A stretch of DNA of 64,000 nt from Dendrocalamus latiflorus (taxonomy: Eukaryota; Streptophyta; Magnoliopsida; Poales; Poaceae), in NCBI GenBank assembly GCA_017311315.1, contig CM029672.1:9404463-9468462 (forward strand). The letters run 5' to 3'. The position numbers and the translations under genes were made by a program. Position 1 is the first letter of the stretch, and every line of letters begins with the position of its first letter. Shown here piece after piece: positions 40,368-52,419 of the stretch. The notes below the pieces were generated by a model. It worked only from the letters and a program-made list of their open reading frames with translations. It did not search any database and was not told the DNA's origin.

Positions 40368-40541
40368 GGCACGCGGTGGCCGGTGGGATGGGCGCGGCGG
40401 CTTTTGTGGCTTGCGTTCGCGCCTCGTGAGAGGTGTAGCGTGGCTGTTGGATTGGGGATTCGATTCGTGGGACCGGTGAGTGAGTGCCACGTGGAGGTGG
40501 TGGGCGACCGTTATATCCTCTGTTTCACGCGCGCTACGCAA

Positions 40542-43500
40542 TTTTTTTTTGATAAAGAAGAGCATGTCTTCCATTAACCATTGACTCTAGGCAAATCGCC
40601 CGAGATCAAGGCAGTCACAAAGGCGGGGACTTGGTTCATGAACATCGCTGAACCCGAGCAAACAACACTCGCTCCATACAGAGCTAGGCTATCAGCCACT
40701 TTGTTGCATGATCTTGGGCACGCCCGGATCACACAATACTCAAACGTCTCCGCAATGAAGTTTCTGATCTGACGGAGCAAAACCCCGTCGACACTCCTAT
40801 CCAATTCCGTTGAGGTCAGCCCTTTTTGCAGATTTGTTGCATCTGTTTCGAGAATAATCCGGCTCATTCCCAACTCAGCAACACGACGAAGGCTCATCAA
40901 CATTGCCTGCGCTTCAGCATGCAAAGGACTCGAAACTCTCTCCAGCCTCCCACAGCCCCCTTCCAGGAATTCACCATTTTTATCACGCGCAACAAAGCCC
41001 CATCCGCCCTCTTGTGTATTGGCCTTGAAAGATGCATCTGTATTGATTTTGTATATGTCCTCCGGAGGGGGTTCCCACTTCCAGGATCCATTCGCTCCCT
41101 TCTGGCATTTTGTTTTTTCAGCTTTTCAAACTCCTTAACATAATAGTCAACCAAGGAGCATATTTCTGGACCCGGGGCTCTTCTTTCTCCTGCATTGACT
41201 TTGTTTCTTGCTGACCACCAACGCCACAGAAGAACCCAAACCTGCAGCTGGATCCCCGCATCAAGACTCCATATCGTCCGCACCGTTTCTTTTGTCGTCC
41301 GACAACTAACAAGTTTTGAACGCACTTGCTCCAGCCTCATCAGCTGCCAGCACTCCTTCACTTTTTTACATTTCAAAAAAAGGTGGCCACAGTCCTCATC
41401 AACTCTATTGCACATCGGGCAGATTGTGTCACGTTTAACGCCCCTCCGAGCTATGTTCCTCCTAACAGGCAAACTGTTGTGCGCAAAGCGCCACACGAAC
41501 ATCCTAACTTTATTTGGAGCTTCAATCCGCCATATCCTTTTCCAATCAATACTGGCCTCATCTCTCCTCTCCGTCCCAGACCCAGAGGCATCTCTTGCCT
41601 GCTCATGTTCCCTCTTCCACAGTGCCACTTTATAAGCTGATTTAACTGAGAAAACCCCTTTTGGGTCAAACTGCCATGCTGGCCAGTCATCCACTTCTGC
41701 ATCCATTTGTAGAGCTAAAATGGTTTTCGCATCCGACTCCCAAAAGGTGTCCTTCACCAAAACCTCATCCCAGTCGCCCGTAGCCGGATTCATAAGCTCA
41801 GACACCCGTGTCAACACCGAAGGTCCTCTGGGGGTTGTTATTCTGCGAGTCCTTCCAACTGGTATCCAGGGGTCAGACCAAATGTTGAGCGAATTACCAT
41901 TTCCCACCCGCCACACCACTCCCTCTTTAAGCAGTTGTACTCCTTGCAGAATGCTCCACCAAGTATATGAGATGCCCTCTCTTGCGCTACACTGCAGAAT
42001 ATTACTGTTGGGGAAATATTTGGCCCTAAGAACTTGACTGCAAAGAGTATCCGGGCTTGTTAGGATTCTCCACGCCTGTCGAGCAAGCATGGCTAGATTG
42101 AAGAGATGAAGATCACGGAATCCCAGCCCCCCTCCCTCTTTGGTAAAGTCAGTTTGTCCCAGCTCAACCAATGGATTTTATTCTCTTTGTCGTTCTGGCA
42201 CCACCACCACCTCCCTATCATGGAGTTTAGCTCGTCACAGAGGCCTTTTGTCAGGTCAAAGCACGACATGGCATATGTTGGAATAGCTTGGGCAACCGCC
42301 TTAATTAGAACCTCCTTCCCAGCCTTTGACAACAGCTTCTCTTGCCACCCCTGTATCCGCATCCAGATCTTTCTTTTAATGTATCCGAAAGCTTTCTTGC
42401 GTGATTTGCCAATGGATACGGGGAGCCCTAGGTATTTCTCATTCTTTGCTTCCTGGGAGTTGCATAGCTCAGTTCGGACTTGATCTTTATCCACTTGGCT
42501 TGTGTTAGGGCTGAACAAAACCGAGGATTTATCCCTATTGATCACTTGGCCTGAAGCTCTCTCATACACATCTAGAATCCTTTGCAGTTCCCTGGCATCC
42601 TCCTTCTGTGCTCGCATCAAGATAAGGGAGTCGTCAGCAAAAAATAGGTGATTTATTCGTGGCGCCTCCCTACAGACTTTGATTCCCTCAATCTGCCCTT
42701 CCTCCTGCGCTTTCTGTAGCATGGCCGATAGAGCCTTTGCACAAAGGATGAAGAGGTAGGGGCTCAATGGATCTCCTTGTCGGAGCCCCTTTGTGGGATC
42801 ACTCTGTTCGAATAGTTATCATTCACTTTGATTCGGTAGGACACTGTGGTGACGCACATCATGATACGTTCTACCCATCTTTCATGGAAACCCATCTTCT
42901 GCATCACTTTCCTCAGGAAGCCCCACTCGACCCGGTCATAAGCCTTGCTCATATCAAGTTTTATAGCAGCAACCCCCATTCTTCCTCGTTTGCGCTGATA
43001 TAAGTAGTGGGTGAACTCATAAGCCAGCAGCACATTGTCCATGATCAACCGGCTAGGAACAAAAGCACTTTGAGAAGGTGAGATTATCTCCGGTAAAATA
43101 TCTTTAAACCGGTTTGCCAGAACTTTGGAGATGAGTTTGTACACCACATTGCAAAGACTTATGGGCCGAAGATCTTTCAGTTTGTCCGGTTTACTGATCT
43201 TGGGGATCAACACAATCACTGTGTCATTCCACCCTGTTGGCATAGTTCCCCCATTCAACACATCCAGCACCTCCTTTTTCACTTTGTCGCCTACCAAAGT
43301 CCAGAATTTCTTGTAGAAAACTGCAGGGATCCCATCAGTACCAGGAGCTTTCAGATCCCCCATGCTTTGCAAGGCCTTCCACACCTCCGCCTCCGAGAAC
43401 GGCGCCACCAGGCCCTCATTCATGGCTTGAGAGACCCGCCTTTGCACACATGCTAGAACCTCCTCCATATGATCTCCTGCAGTAGACATGAAGAGTTGTT

Positions 43501-44750
43501 GGTACTGATTAGCAATAAAGGTTGTTAGATGTTTCCCCGCCACCACACCGCCGCCATCATCCACCAATTTTCCCACATGATTTTTCCGCCTTCGCTCCGA
43601 CGCTTGGGCATGAAAAAACTTTGTGTTACGGTCCCCTTGGGTCAACCATGAAGAGTGGGTTCTTTGTTTCCAGTAAACGTGCTGTTGATCAAGCAACATT
43701 TCCAGTTTATATCGCAATCCATGTTCCTTATTAACTTGGTCTTGGCTGATCCTCCCCCTTCGACATTTCTCAAGATCATTCTTGGCTATTTTGATCCGCT
43801 TCTCTAGCTCTCCCAGGACACTGCGGTCCCATTTCCACAACTCCGACAACAGATGTTTTTGAACCTCCATCAGACTAGCCTCCCCCATCTCGAGAGCGTT
43901 TCTCCAGGCTTCCCCTACCCTAGCCTCACACTCCTCCTCCTCCATCCATCTTGCTTCAAATTTCTTCATGATCTCCATTGGTTTGTTCCATTACTTCTTC
44001 TCCCTCCCTCCCATATCTACTATGACAGGTCTATGGTCAGAATGTCTTGGGTCGCCATTAATAACTCGAACAAGGGGGAATCTTGCTCTCCATGAGCCAT
44101 TTGCCACCGCCCTGTCTAGTCTTTCCCTTACAAAACTCTCTGCTCTGTGGTGGTGGTTCCTCCAAGTGAACACATCCCCAACAAAGCCTAGGTCATGAAG
44201 GTCGCAATCTACGAGAGCTTCACGGAAGTTTTCCATACACCTTTCCGATCTTGGGGGGCCTCCCTCCTTCTCACAATTGAACATAATTTCATTAAAGTCG
44301 CCACAACACAGCCATGGCAGATCACTCCTGTGCTTCAAAATTCTCAGCAGCTTCCAAGTTTTCCCCTTCTCCTCACTCCTTGATTCGCCATAAATACCAG
44401 TGAAACGCCATTTAAACCCATCCTCTTCTTTCACAGTTGCATCAATGTGGTATCTTGACATACTCTCCACTGTTAAGTCTACCCCTTTTCTCCAGAACAA
44501 CACTAAGCCACCACTTTTACCCACGTTGTCCTTGACACACATGTTTGGCATATTTAATCTCCACCGAAACATCTCTAACCATGTGCTATTATGTTTTGTT
44601 TCAGACAAAAATAGCACATCCGGGGCCTCCTTCTTCTGGACATCCAGAAGACCACGAACTGCCGGGCCACTCCCCAATCCCCGGCAGTTCCAAGCTATTG
44701 CCTTCATCGGGACTGGTACATTTACCCTCGACAATTACAACCACTTCCAC
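40542..44750 (-). mobile_element. L1-type LINE, ORF2 region, just upstream of PAP12
   Basis: Poly-T on the plus strand (40542-40550) is the 3' poly-A tail. From 44734 downward come endonuclease, reverse transcriptase, zf-RVT and RNase H regions in the order of plant L1 ORF2. ORF1 is missing, so it is 5' truncated near 44750. I could not find matching target duplications. The tail lies about 175 bp upstream of the PAP12 start codon, so the LINE probably sits in the PAP12 promoter or 5'UTR. A 14-bp direct repeat TACATTTACCCTCG (44717-44730, 44766-44779) marks the 5' junction. Confidence 0.88.
40574..44734 (-). pseudogene. L1 ORF2 (endonuclease-RT-RNase H), inactivated
   Basis: Endonuclease/exonuclease/phosphatase domain (43991-44734) with AIAWNCRGLGS, LCCGDFNEI and HSDHRPV. 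A single in-frame TAA near 43991 separates it from the RT, which shows VLIPKISKP, LRPISLCNVVYKLISK and FFADDSLIL (F-A-D-D catalytic box, about 42640). Frameshifts occur near 42815, near a G run at about 42130, and near 41050. A zinc-binding CPMCNRVDEDCGHLFLKC segment (about 41370-41425) and an RNase H-like end (ILETDATNLQKG) follow. Confidence 0.9.
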
Positions 44751-44789
44751 CGTCGACACGAAAAATACATTTACCCTCGGCTAATTTCG

Positions 44790-45060
44790 ACTTGTACTTC
44801 TAATTTTTAATTTAATTTTTATTATTTCTAAGTTTCATTTTTCTCTGATTTTTTGGTTTTTTTAGCTTTTTTACTGATTGTTTTTTCCGTATTCGTTTGC
44901 ATTGTTCGTGATTGACTAATCTAACTTTTCTATTTTTAAATTTTTAAATTTAATTACGTCAAATAAGTCACCATCAGCTATAGTATAATTTCAGAGAGCT
45001 ATAATGTAATTCTATCTATAAGCTACCTTTTCAGCTGGCTGTTAGTTTTGGGCTTAAGAA
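44790..45060 (-). repeat. Dispersed AT-rich repeat, copy 3 of 3 (inverted)
   Basis: Reverse complement carries the same block order as the copies at 19.5 and 20.2 kb, including GACGTAATTAAATTT, CAATCACGAACAATG and CCAAAAAATCAGAGAAAAAT. It abuts the 5' end of the L1 element. Confidence 0.6.
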
Positions 45061-45069
45061 TCATTTGAA

Positions 45070-46815
45070 AAATCTATTTTGAAAAATTGTATCGTTTATT
45101 TTAGTTTTTAGAGAAGCCAAAAGCTAAAAGGCTGAAGGAAGAGAGCATGTGCATTTTGTATGGTGGTTAAAACAAAGAAAATGCAGATCTGTACACGGCT
45201 GCAACTGCTTGCAGAATCTATACTATTGTATTTTTTGCTTGTATAAGCTTTTAGTAATAGAAGTACTGGTGTATTTAGTGTTGATGTGGCATCTTTGGTC
45301 CATTGACAGGAGTGTACTGGCCTCAAATTTGAATTTCAAATTTTGAAAAGGCACCAGCGATGCATCCGCATACACGTACAAATACCATGCATGTGTCACA
45401 TAAAAAATGATTTAGCGAAGTCGTTGCACACACATCCTGTGTATTATACAACAGAGATTAACATACACATACCACCTATTATACAGAATTTCATCAGAGC
45501 TTTGATCAAATTTCAAAAGATGTTAATTTTTTGTAGGATTTTTAATTACAGGGTGATGGTAATCTTTCGGTCTTGTTGAACTTGATTGTCTGTAAGCCTC
45601 AAAAATATTTTGTTGTTTGTTGCACAATGAAACTGTTAGATGATTTCATTATAAGGAATTTTCTTATTGCTATTTTCTCTCAATTTTAATATATTTGGCC
45701 TGGCAATCTTTTGCCTGCCCCTTGAAGAAAAACACATAAAAATAGTCAGAATGAGCGGGATGTGTTCAGCCAGTGGATTTCTTTTTCTAAAACAGTCTTG
45801 TCTTGGGAAATTTAGTTCTGCTATCACCAAGAGCCTACCATTATATATTTATGCAACATCATGTAGGGTACAACCATTGAGTTTCATCACAAACATGGCT
45901 TCTGTTACTATCGAGTCCTAAAGTGTTGTGCATGCATTTTCTGCACCCTCCTCTACTCCTATGGAGGTGCCTGGCCATCTTGCCAGATTATCAGGGCAAA
46001 TATCAAGTGGAAACCCCTCTCCATATAAAGTCTACGGAAATCATGTCTAGAAGTTTTTAAAATTCTTGATAAATTACCATATGTACAGGAGGGAATGTTC
46101 TATACCCTTGTAGAATTTCAAGATCAAAGTGACTTGCTTTTGGAAGATATGAAATTGACAAGCAACGAGAATAAATAGTGATGAACAATCACTAGTTATG
46201 TTGAGCAGTGATTGAGTTTGATCTTAGAATTTTGTAAGGCTGCATAATATGTCTTCCCCTACATATGGTATTGTTTTGAGAATTTTTGAAAACGTGTAGT
46301 GTGGTTTTCACGTAGTTCACATAGAGAGGGAGATTTCCAAGTTTGTCAAGTACTTGGACACATAGATGATTTCAGTCCGGCCCTGGCATGCATACTGTAC
46401 ATGAATCTCTTGGAGCTGGATCTGGACCTGGACCCTTGGAGCTGGACAAAGTAGTGGGGTAGCCCTATGGGGCAATCGGCTGAGAAAACATGCCACATAA
46501 GAAGCAATCAGTAGTAGCAAGAGAGGGATCACGGAAGAACATAATGGCATTGCCTTGGCTCCTCTTTCCCCTACTGCTTCCTTTCCTCTAATTCCCATTC
46601 TCTGAGTTCTCCAATCCGTTGCTTCTTCCAATCTAGACTTGCATCTTTCAGTTCTTGCTTCCATTCTCTCCCTAAATTGTATCCTTAAATATTATATCTT
46701 AAGTTGGTTTGGCAACCTAGCTTTGAACTTTGGTGTTAATTGGTATTCATGGTGAGGAACATGACACTTGGTCGCCACTGCCAAGGGCAGTGTGGGGACG
46801 TATCGTAGCCGCGCG
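45070..46815. other. Intergenic, no gene recognised
   Basis: Short ORFs only. The longest (46317-46664, minus, 115 codons) has a hydrophobic stretch but no domain or splice context I recognise. Confidence 0.4.
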
Positions 46816-46829
46816 GCCGTGGGCGGCAC

Positions 46830-47132
46830 CAGTTCAGATTCTCTGACTTACTGAAGGCAAGTCACAGCTAACTTACCCCATGCCCGATGCCCTCCATTCC
46901 TCATCCAATGGTTGATAAAAGAAGCTACTTTTCCACCCCAAATGGCAAAGCCCAGCTGCGGTTCCTGGGCCAAATAAGGCCCAGTTCGGAATGAATACGT
47001 GAATACGGATAACAGAGAGAGTTTATAGTATAAAAATAGTCTGTTTCACAGCAGAATTAAACAAGCATTTTACTAAGTATTTTCAATAGTTACATGCTCA
47101 AAATAACCAAAATAAACTCCACCAAAAGCCAC

Positions 47133-47183
<51 letters not shown>

Positions 47184-50100
47184 GTATGTAAAATTAGCCA
47201 TAGATATGTTACAGCTAAAAACAAAATAATCTCCGCCAAAAGCCATCTGTTAGCGCCCAGCGCACATGTGCTCGACGAATTTGCCCAAAAGAACAAAATA
47301 TCCTTCCATGTGATAGCAACCTATAGAATATCTTGAATAGACATATCGTCAATTTCAGTAGGACCCTGCAAAGACAAAGGAAAAAGTTAAAACAGGGAGA
47401 AAAATTTATAGTTAATTCTACACAATTGAAAAAGAGTATTATCGAAACTTCCATTATGAAATCTATGAAGCTAGTGAAGGCGAAGGTATTGTGGTCCTTA
47501 TGAGCATTATCTATGGATTCTTGAGTTTCTACACCACCACCATTCTCTTCATGCTGCATAAAGCATCCAATCTTGTTTGTTAGCAAGTAGTAATAAATAT
47601 GTACAATATATTGCAAGGGTTTTCAGCTACATACATTAGATTTATTTGGCACTTTCTTTTTGAACTTTCGAGTCTTGTCGAGCCAACTTCTATGTCGCTT
47701 TGAACTTTTTGGTTGAACCTCTTTTTTCTTTAAGTGTGCAGCACTAAGCATGTCTTCATCTTGTTGAACATTAGGCTGGACATTGTATGAATCAGACAAA
47801 ATACTTGTTGATGCACTGATTTTGTCCTTCAGTTGATTACTAAGACAATCAAGTGCATTATCTACCAATAGGCAACACTCTGTTGAGCTTGCGGCTTGAT
47901 ATGCCAAGTTCATAAATTTATGAGACATAAACTTGTAGCGGAGCATAGCATCTAGTTTTGGCTTTTCAATGATGCTCCTTCCCTTGTTGCCTTGTACAGT
48001 TCCATACCTTGCTTCCCTTGTCCAACGCTTCAGAATATAATGGTTGGGCAATATTTGATATTCATCAAGTCAAGAACTTTCAAAGCATGGCCACACAAAA
48101 CACCAGTCCTTGTAAACTGCTCACAGTTGCATGAAGCCGTTTGCTCCAGAGGATCACCAACAACTATGCACTCTTGTTCAGAATTTAAATCACCATTAGA
48201 CCTCACAATCGAAACAACATACGTGTTATTCTCATCCAATGCTCTAGTGCATGCTGCCATGGATCTCTCATATTCAGCTTGGAATACTTCAAATATTTGG
48301 GGGTGTAAAGTTTTCCTGCTTGCACTAGCATAGGTGTCTTCATTCTTATTCTAGGTAGCTTTTTCCTAGCTTCAAATTCTTCATCTAGTTCTTTGTTTCT
48401 TTTTCCTTGCACTGCACTTTCAAAATGCTTTAAGAACCGAATGATGTCAAAATCTGATTTCAGATGGTTTTTTAAGTCACTATTGAAACTCTCACTTAAT
48501 TGTGTGCTTCTCATTCCCAATGTGAAAACACCCCTCATGTAACATTCAGCCCATTTTTCCTTAAACTTGTAGATGCTATCGAGCCATGATGCCCTCTTAT
48601 TGTCAACCTTATTCCTCATGATGCTAAATGCTTCTTCAAAGGCTGCCTTGTCCCCAATGCTATACATGCAAGCACTAAAATCTGAGAGAATATGATATTC
48701 TTCATCTTCATCATTTTTTCTATTACATAAGTGCTTGACAGCATTTTGCATTATGTGATAAGTGCACAATCCATGCCAAGCTTCTGTGAATACATCCTTA
48801 ACAGCATTTCCCATTGCAGTGTCTTGATCAGTAAATATAGCTCTAGGTTGTTTCCCATTGTGTGCAGCCAGAAAAGCCTCAAATAGCCATGTAAAAGATG
48901 CATATGTTTCATCAAATAGAAGAGCAGCTCCAAAAATAACAGTCTCTCTGAATTGATTGAATCCAACAAAAACACCAAAAGGCATGTATTCTTTGTTTGT
49001 GCCAAAAGTAGTGTCAAAGGTCACCACATCCCCAAAGTGAGCATAATCAATTATCATCTTAGCATCAGCCCAAAATATATTAGTTATATGTTCTTCCACA
49101 TCCAATTGTAGAGCATAGTGGAAAGAAGGGTTCTCAGAGATCTTGTCTTGAAAATACTTCAACATGCTTCCTGCCTGACCATATGCCAACTCCCTTTGGC
49201 ACCTGCCCTGCAAGTAATTTTTTTGATCACGGCAAGTGTAGGTGAGATTCATTGGTCCTCCAACTTGGCGACTAGCCAACTCATGTGCAGCTTTTGACCT
49301 AATTCCTGAATCATCGACAGCCTCGATTTCAAAAGCTTGCACTTCTGAAATCTTTCTTTGTGATAGCATCAAATGGAAGGTTTGTGGCAAGTGAAGAACA
49401 TGATTGTGCACAAGAACTAGATCAAGCACTTCATAATTCTCTGCAACTCGATCTAATGTAAGAGTCATACGAACCGGACAACCTGTTCTTGTTTCTGCTC
49501 GAGGATTCTTTGTGACGTGATCCCTCTTGTCTCGTGCTCGAAAACCCTCCTTGGCACACACATATCTACATGAAGTTACCTTTCCGTCAAATTTACTTTC
49601 ATTTGTGTACCTTTTCCTAACCTCAAAACCTGCATGACCTCCATAGTTTACCCAAAATGACCAAGCATCATCCAAGTTTCTAAATTTCTGACCAACTTGA
49701 GGTACCCAACTAGGATTCACATTCTCTCTATACATGAAAAAATGCATTCTCATTGCTCGTATTTGGGTACAAACAAAGCAAAGAATAAAGTTTCGAATGT
49801 GAACATAACTTACTTGTTGGGTTGTGCTTGTGCCATTGAATCTTAACTGGATTTTGACTACAACACCAGCACCAGCCTCCAGCGACGAGAGAGGAGCCAC
49901 GCCGATAGCACGAAGCGGACCGAAGCTAAAGCAGGCGGCGGCCCCACCACACTCTCCAATTTGTAAGCAGAAATAGCAGGAGGACAAACCTCTTCCAATG
50001 CGAATAAATAAGAATCCAAAGGGCAAAAACAAATCAAGAAAAATGAGAAATCTTCAACAATTGGTTTACCTCTGAATCTGAACAATACAACTAGTCATGC

Positions 50101-51194
50101 TCAGATCTAGGAAACCCTGGCAAACCACCACCGGCTATACTTCTCCACCAGAATTGAAAACAAATGCCAAATCCTATACAAGCACGAAAAAATGCCATGC
50201 TTGGCACTAGATTAACCTTTTCCTTCCTTCCAGCAGAAAAGTGAAGTTTCTGCAGTTCTCAACATAGTTCATAAACAGCATAAGTTCGAATCAACCCTCT
50301 CACATGTATTCTTAAACTAGATCAAATGCTCAAATATTCCACCCGCTCCAATCCGGCACAAGCACATTACTGTTCCAGTGAGGCATCTATGATCAACTCA
50401 ATACATCACCAGTTATTGCCAAAAATCATATAGGGTTTCGATCACCTACGACCAAAGCATACTGCACCAAAACACACAGCCTACCTGACTACTTCGACTC
50501 AAGCTCACCCAATGCGCCACTATTCAAAAATACAGGCACACACCGAAAATTCTGCAGGGCTTCCATGGTTCTCACACTCCACAGTACAGTGCTACATGAA
50601 GCGACTACTACCTAGTATCTAGTACTACCATCCGCTCCCGAAGGCAAGTTCACACAGGTCAATCTCCGATTCCGACTCACTCATTAGCGTCGACAGAAAT
50701 GCTCCTCGGATTAGGATTGCGAGGCGGAAAAACGACATGGAATGCGCCAGATCTGGGGGCTCACCGTGGTCGGATCCCTCAGTACGGCCCGGTCGGGCGG
50801 CGGCGGCGAGGACTCCGTGGCGGACGCGGAGGAGGCCGCGGCGGCGAGGTGTTCGGGAGCGAGGCTTCGGCGCGGTGGCGATGTGGGAAGTTGGAGAGGA
50901 CGGCGTGAGCTGGGCGGGCAGCCGCGCGGGCGAAGCTGGGCAGCAGACGGCGTGGACACGGGCGGAGCTGGGGCAGCGGCGGCGCGGACGCTCGGCCGCG
51001 GCGGTGCCCAGTCCCGCCAAAAATTGTTCCGCGCGCCCGTGTTCTTTTCCGGCGGTTCAGATTCTCAGCTGGGCTTTGCCATTTGGGGTGGAAAAGTAGC
51101 TTCTTTTATCAACCATTGGATGAGGAATGGAGGGTATCGGGCATGGGGTAAGTTAGATGTGACTTTCCTTCAGTAAGTCAGAGAATCTAAACTG
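46830..51194 (-). mobile_element. Complete MULE with FAR1-like transposase gene
   Basis: Terminal inverted repeats of 129 bp (46830-46958 and 51066-51194) start CAGTT(C/T)AGATTCTCTG and differ at about four positions by eye. A perfect 9-bp target duplication GGGCGGCAC flanks them (46821-46829 and 51195-51203). The 4365-bp element carries a transposase gene on the minus strand (47321-49836) and a GC-rich segment (50625-51020) next to the right repeat that is probably its promoter and 5' leader. A (TA)n microsatellite sits at about 47132-47180. Near-identical repeats and an intact duplication suggest a fairly recent insertion. Confidence 0.96.
47321..49836 (-). pseudogene. FAR1/FHY3-type MULE transposase, two single-base frameshifts
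   Basis: Exons 49814-49836, 47635-49727, 47449-47553 and 47321-47365 (all GT-AG) fit one reading frame of about 750 residues, except for two places in the long exon where one base appears to be missing: near 48305 (after KLYTPK) and near 48055 (in NIKY). Domains in order: FAR1 DNA-binding (FWVNYGGHAGFEVRKR, TGCPVRMT), MULE DDE core (DVVTFDTTFGTNKEYMPFGV, FTDQDTAMGNAV, HIMQNAVKHL) and SWIM zinc finger (CNCEQFTRTGVLCGHALKV). The start ATG at 49836 and the short first exon are inferred from splice phase. Host FRS transcription factors share this architecture, but placement between MULE ends identifies it as a transposase. Confidence 0.9.
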
Positions 51195-51646
51195 GGGCGG
51201 CACGAGGACGTGTGAGATGGACGTGGCGACATGTGAGTTGGACGGAGAGAGAAGCAAAGGCATATATATTGGTCAGATCTATGAGAGAGGAGAGAGAGAA
51301 AAAGAATAGTGGTAGAGAGGATTGGGAAGCTAAGGGTCTGAGGGAGATACATATCCTATTTCTCGCGTTTGCTATGACACTATAGCAATTAGCACTTCTG
51401 TTGTGAAATATGCAATTATTTTATATACTTTTGGCACGTTGTATCAATCCCTGCAATCTCCTCATCGTGTTGCAATTAACACAAAAGCCACCTCTCTCTA
51501 GCCCAGTACAACAAAGTTCGCTAGCTCTGCATCGTTCTCCTTTCACCTAGCCCACTACGACAAAACATACAGAGATGCATGCATGTGGACGCCCTGCAAT
51601 GGTTGAATGGAAAGTTATCATACAACTACAATTTTCACGTTGAGTA

Positions 51647-52020
51647 CACATCTGACCGCAATTTGCAACCTATCATCTCAATTTCAAAAAGTTATTTTCT
51701 TTTTGAAATGAATTCTTATTGCTGGAAGAGCGCACATCTGACTGCAATTTGCAACCTATCATCTCAATTTCGAAAAGTTATTTTCTTCTTGAAATGAATT
51801 CTTATTGCTAAAAGAGCGCACATTTGACTGTAATTTGCAACCTATCATCTCAATTTCAAGAAGTTATTTTCTTTTTGAAATGAATTCTTATTGCTGAAAG
51901 AGCGCATATCTGACTGCAATTTGCAACCTATCATCTCAATTTCAAAAGGTTATTTTCTTTTTAAAATAAATTCTTATTGCTGGAAGAGTGTACATCTGAC
52001 TGCAATTTGCCACCTATCAC
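51647..52020 (+). repeat. 86-bp tandem repeat, four full units plus partial fifth
   Basis: Units begin CACATCTGAC-like at 51647, 51733, 51819, 51905 and 51991, exactly 86 bp apart each time. Each unit contains CAATTTGCAACCTATCATCT and GAAATGAATTCTTATTGCT. Divergence between units is only a few bases. It lies just upstream of the HMGR-like fragment. Confidence 0.95.
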
Positions 52021-52136
52021 CTCATCGCTGTTTTCATGTTGTTATGCACACGTGAACGTGGGTCAACGAATTCGCTCGCGGAAACACACCGGATACCTAC
52101 CCCGCACCCCCAAACTGCCCCGCTTAAAATCTCGGC

Positions 52137-52415
52137 ATGAGCACCGCCGGCGCCGGCTCCGAGGCCGAGCCTGCTCAGTCGGCGGCGGGCGGCCACGCCG
52201 ACCGCGTCTTCCGGGCGCTGGCGCTCGCCTCCCTCTACATCCTCCTCCGCCGGTGGCGCGCCGGCGGGGTCGGCCTCAGCGGGCCGCCGGCGCCGGCGGA
52301 GATCGCGGCCGCCATGGCGCTCTGCGCCTCGCTGGCGTGGCTCTACGCGCTCCCCGCCCTCGGGCTCGGGCAGAGCAGCGTCAGCTCCCGCCGGCGATGG
52401 CGCCAACACCAAGAT
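52137..52415 (+). pseudogene. HMG-CoA reductase N-terminal membrane-anchor fragment (probable)
   Basis: A GC-rich 93-codon ORF (its stop ends at 52418) with two hydrophobic segments. The segment ending LASLYILLRRWR, then about a dozen residues, then AEIAAAMALCASLAWLY and LGLGQSSVSS, parallels the two membrane spans of plant HMGR (YFLLHRWR ... AEIAA ... ASVIYLLGFFGIGFVQS). After a frameshift near 52390, DEVTALLV could correspond to the linker before the catalytic domain. The whole catalytic region is absent downstream, so this is a 5' fragment of a gene. HMGR makes mevalonate at the ER. The identification rests on a short, divergent alignment recalled from memory. Confidence 0.55.
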
Positions 52416-52419
52416 TAGT

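Noticed and set aside
46317..46664. 115-codon minus-strand ORF with a hydrophobic stretch
   Set aside because: No recognisable domain, codon bias or splice context; it lies between repeats.
51647..52020. Regular 86-bp repeats as a CRISPR-like array
   Set aside because: The units are near-identical along their full length with no variable spacers, in a plant nuclear genome; it is an ordinary tandem repeat.
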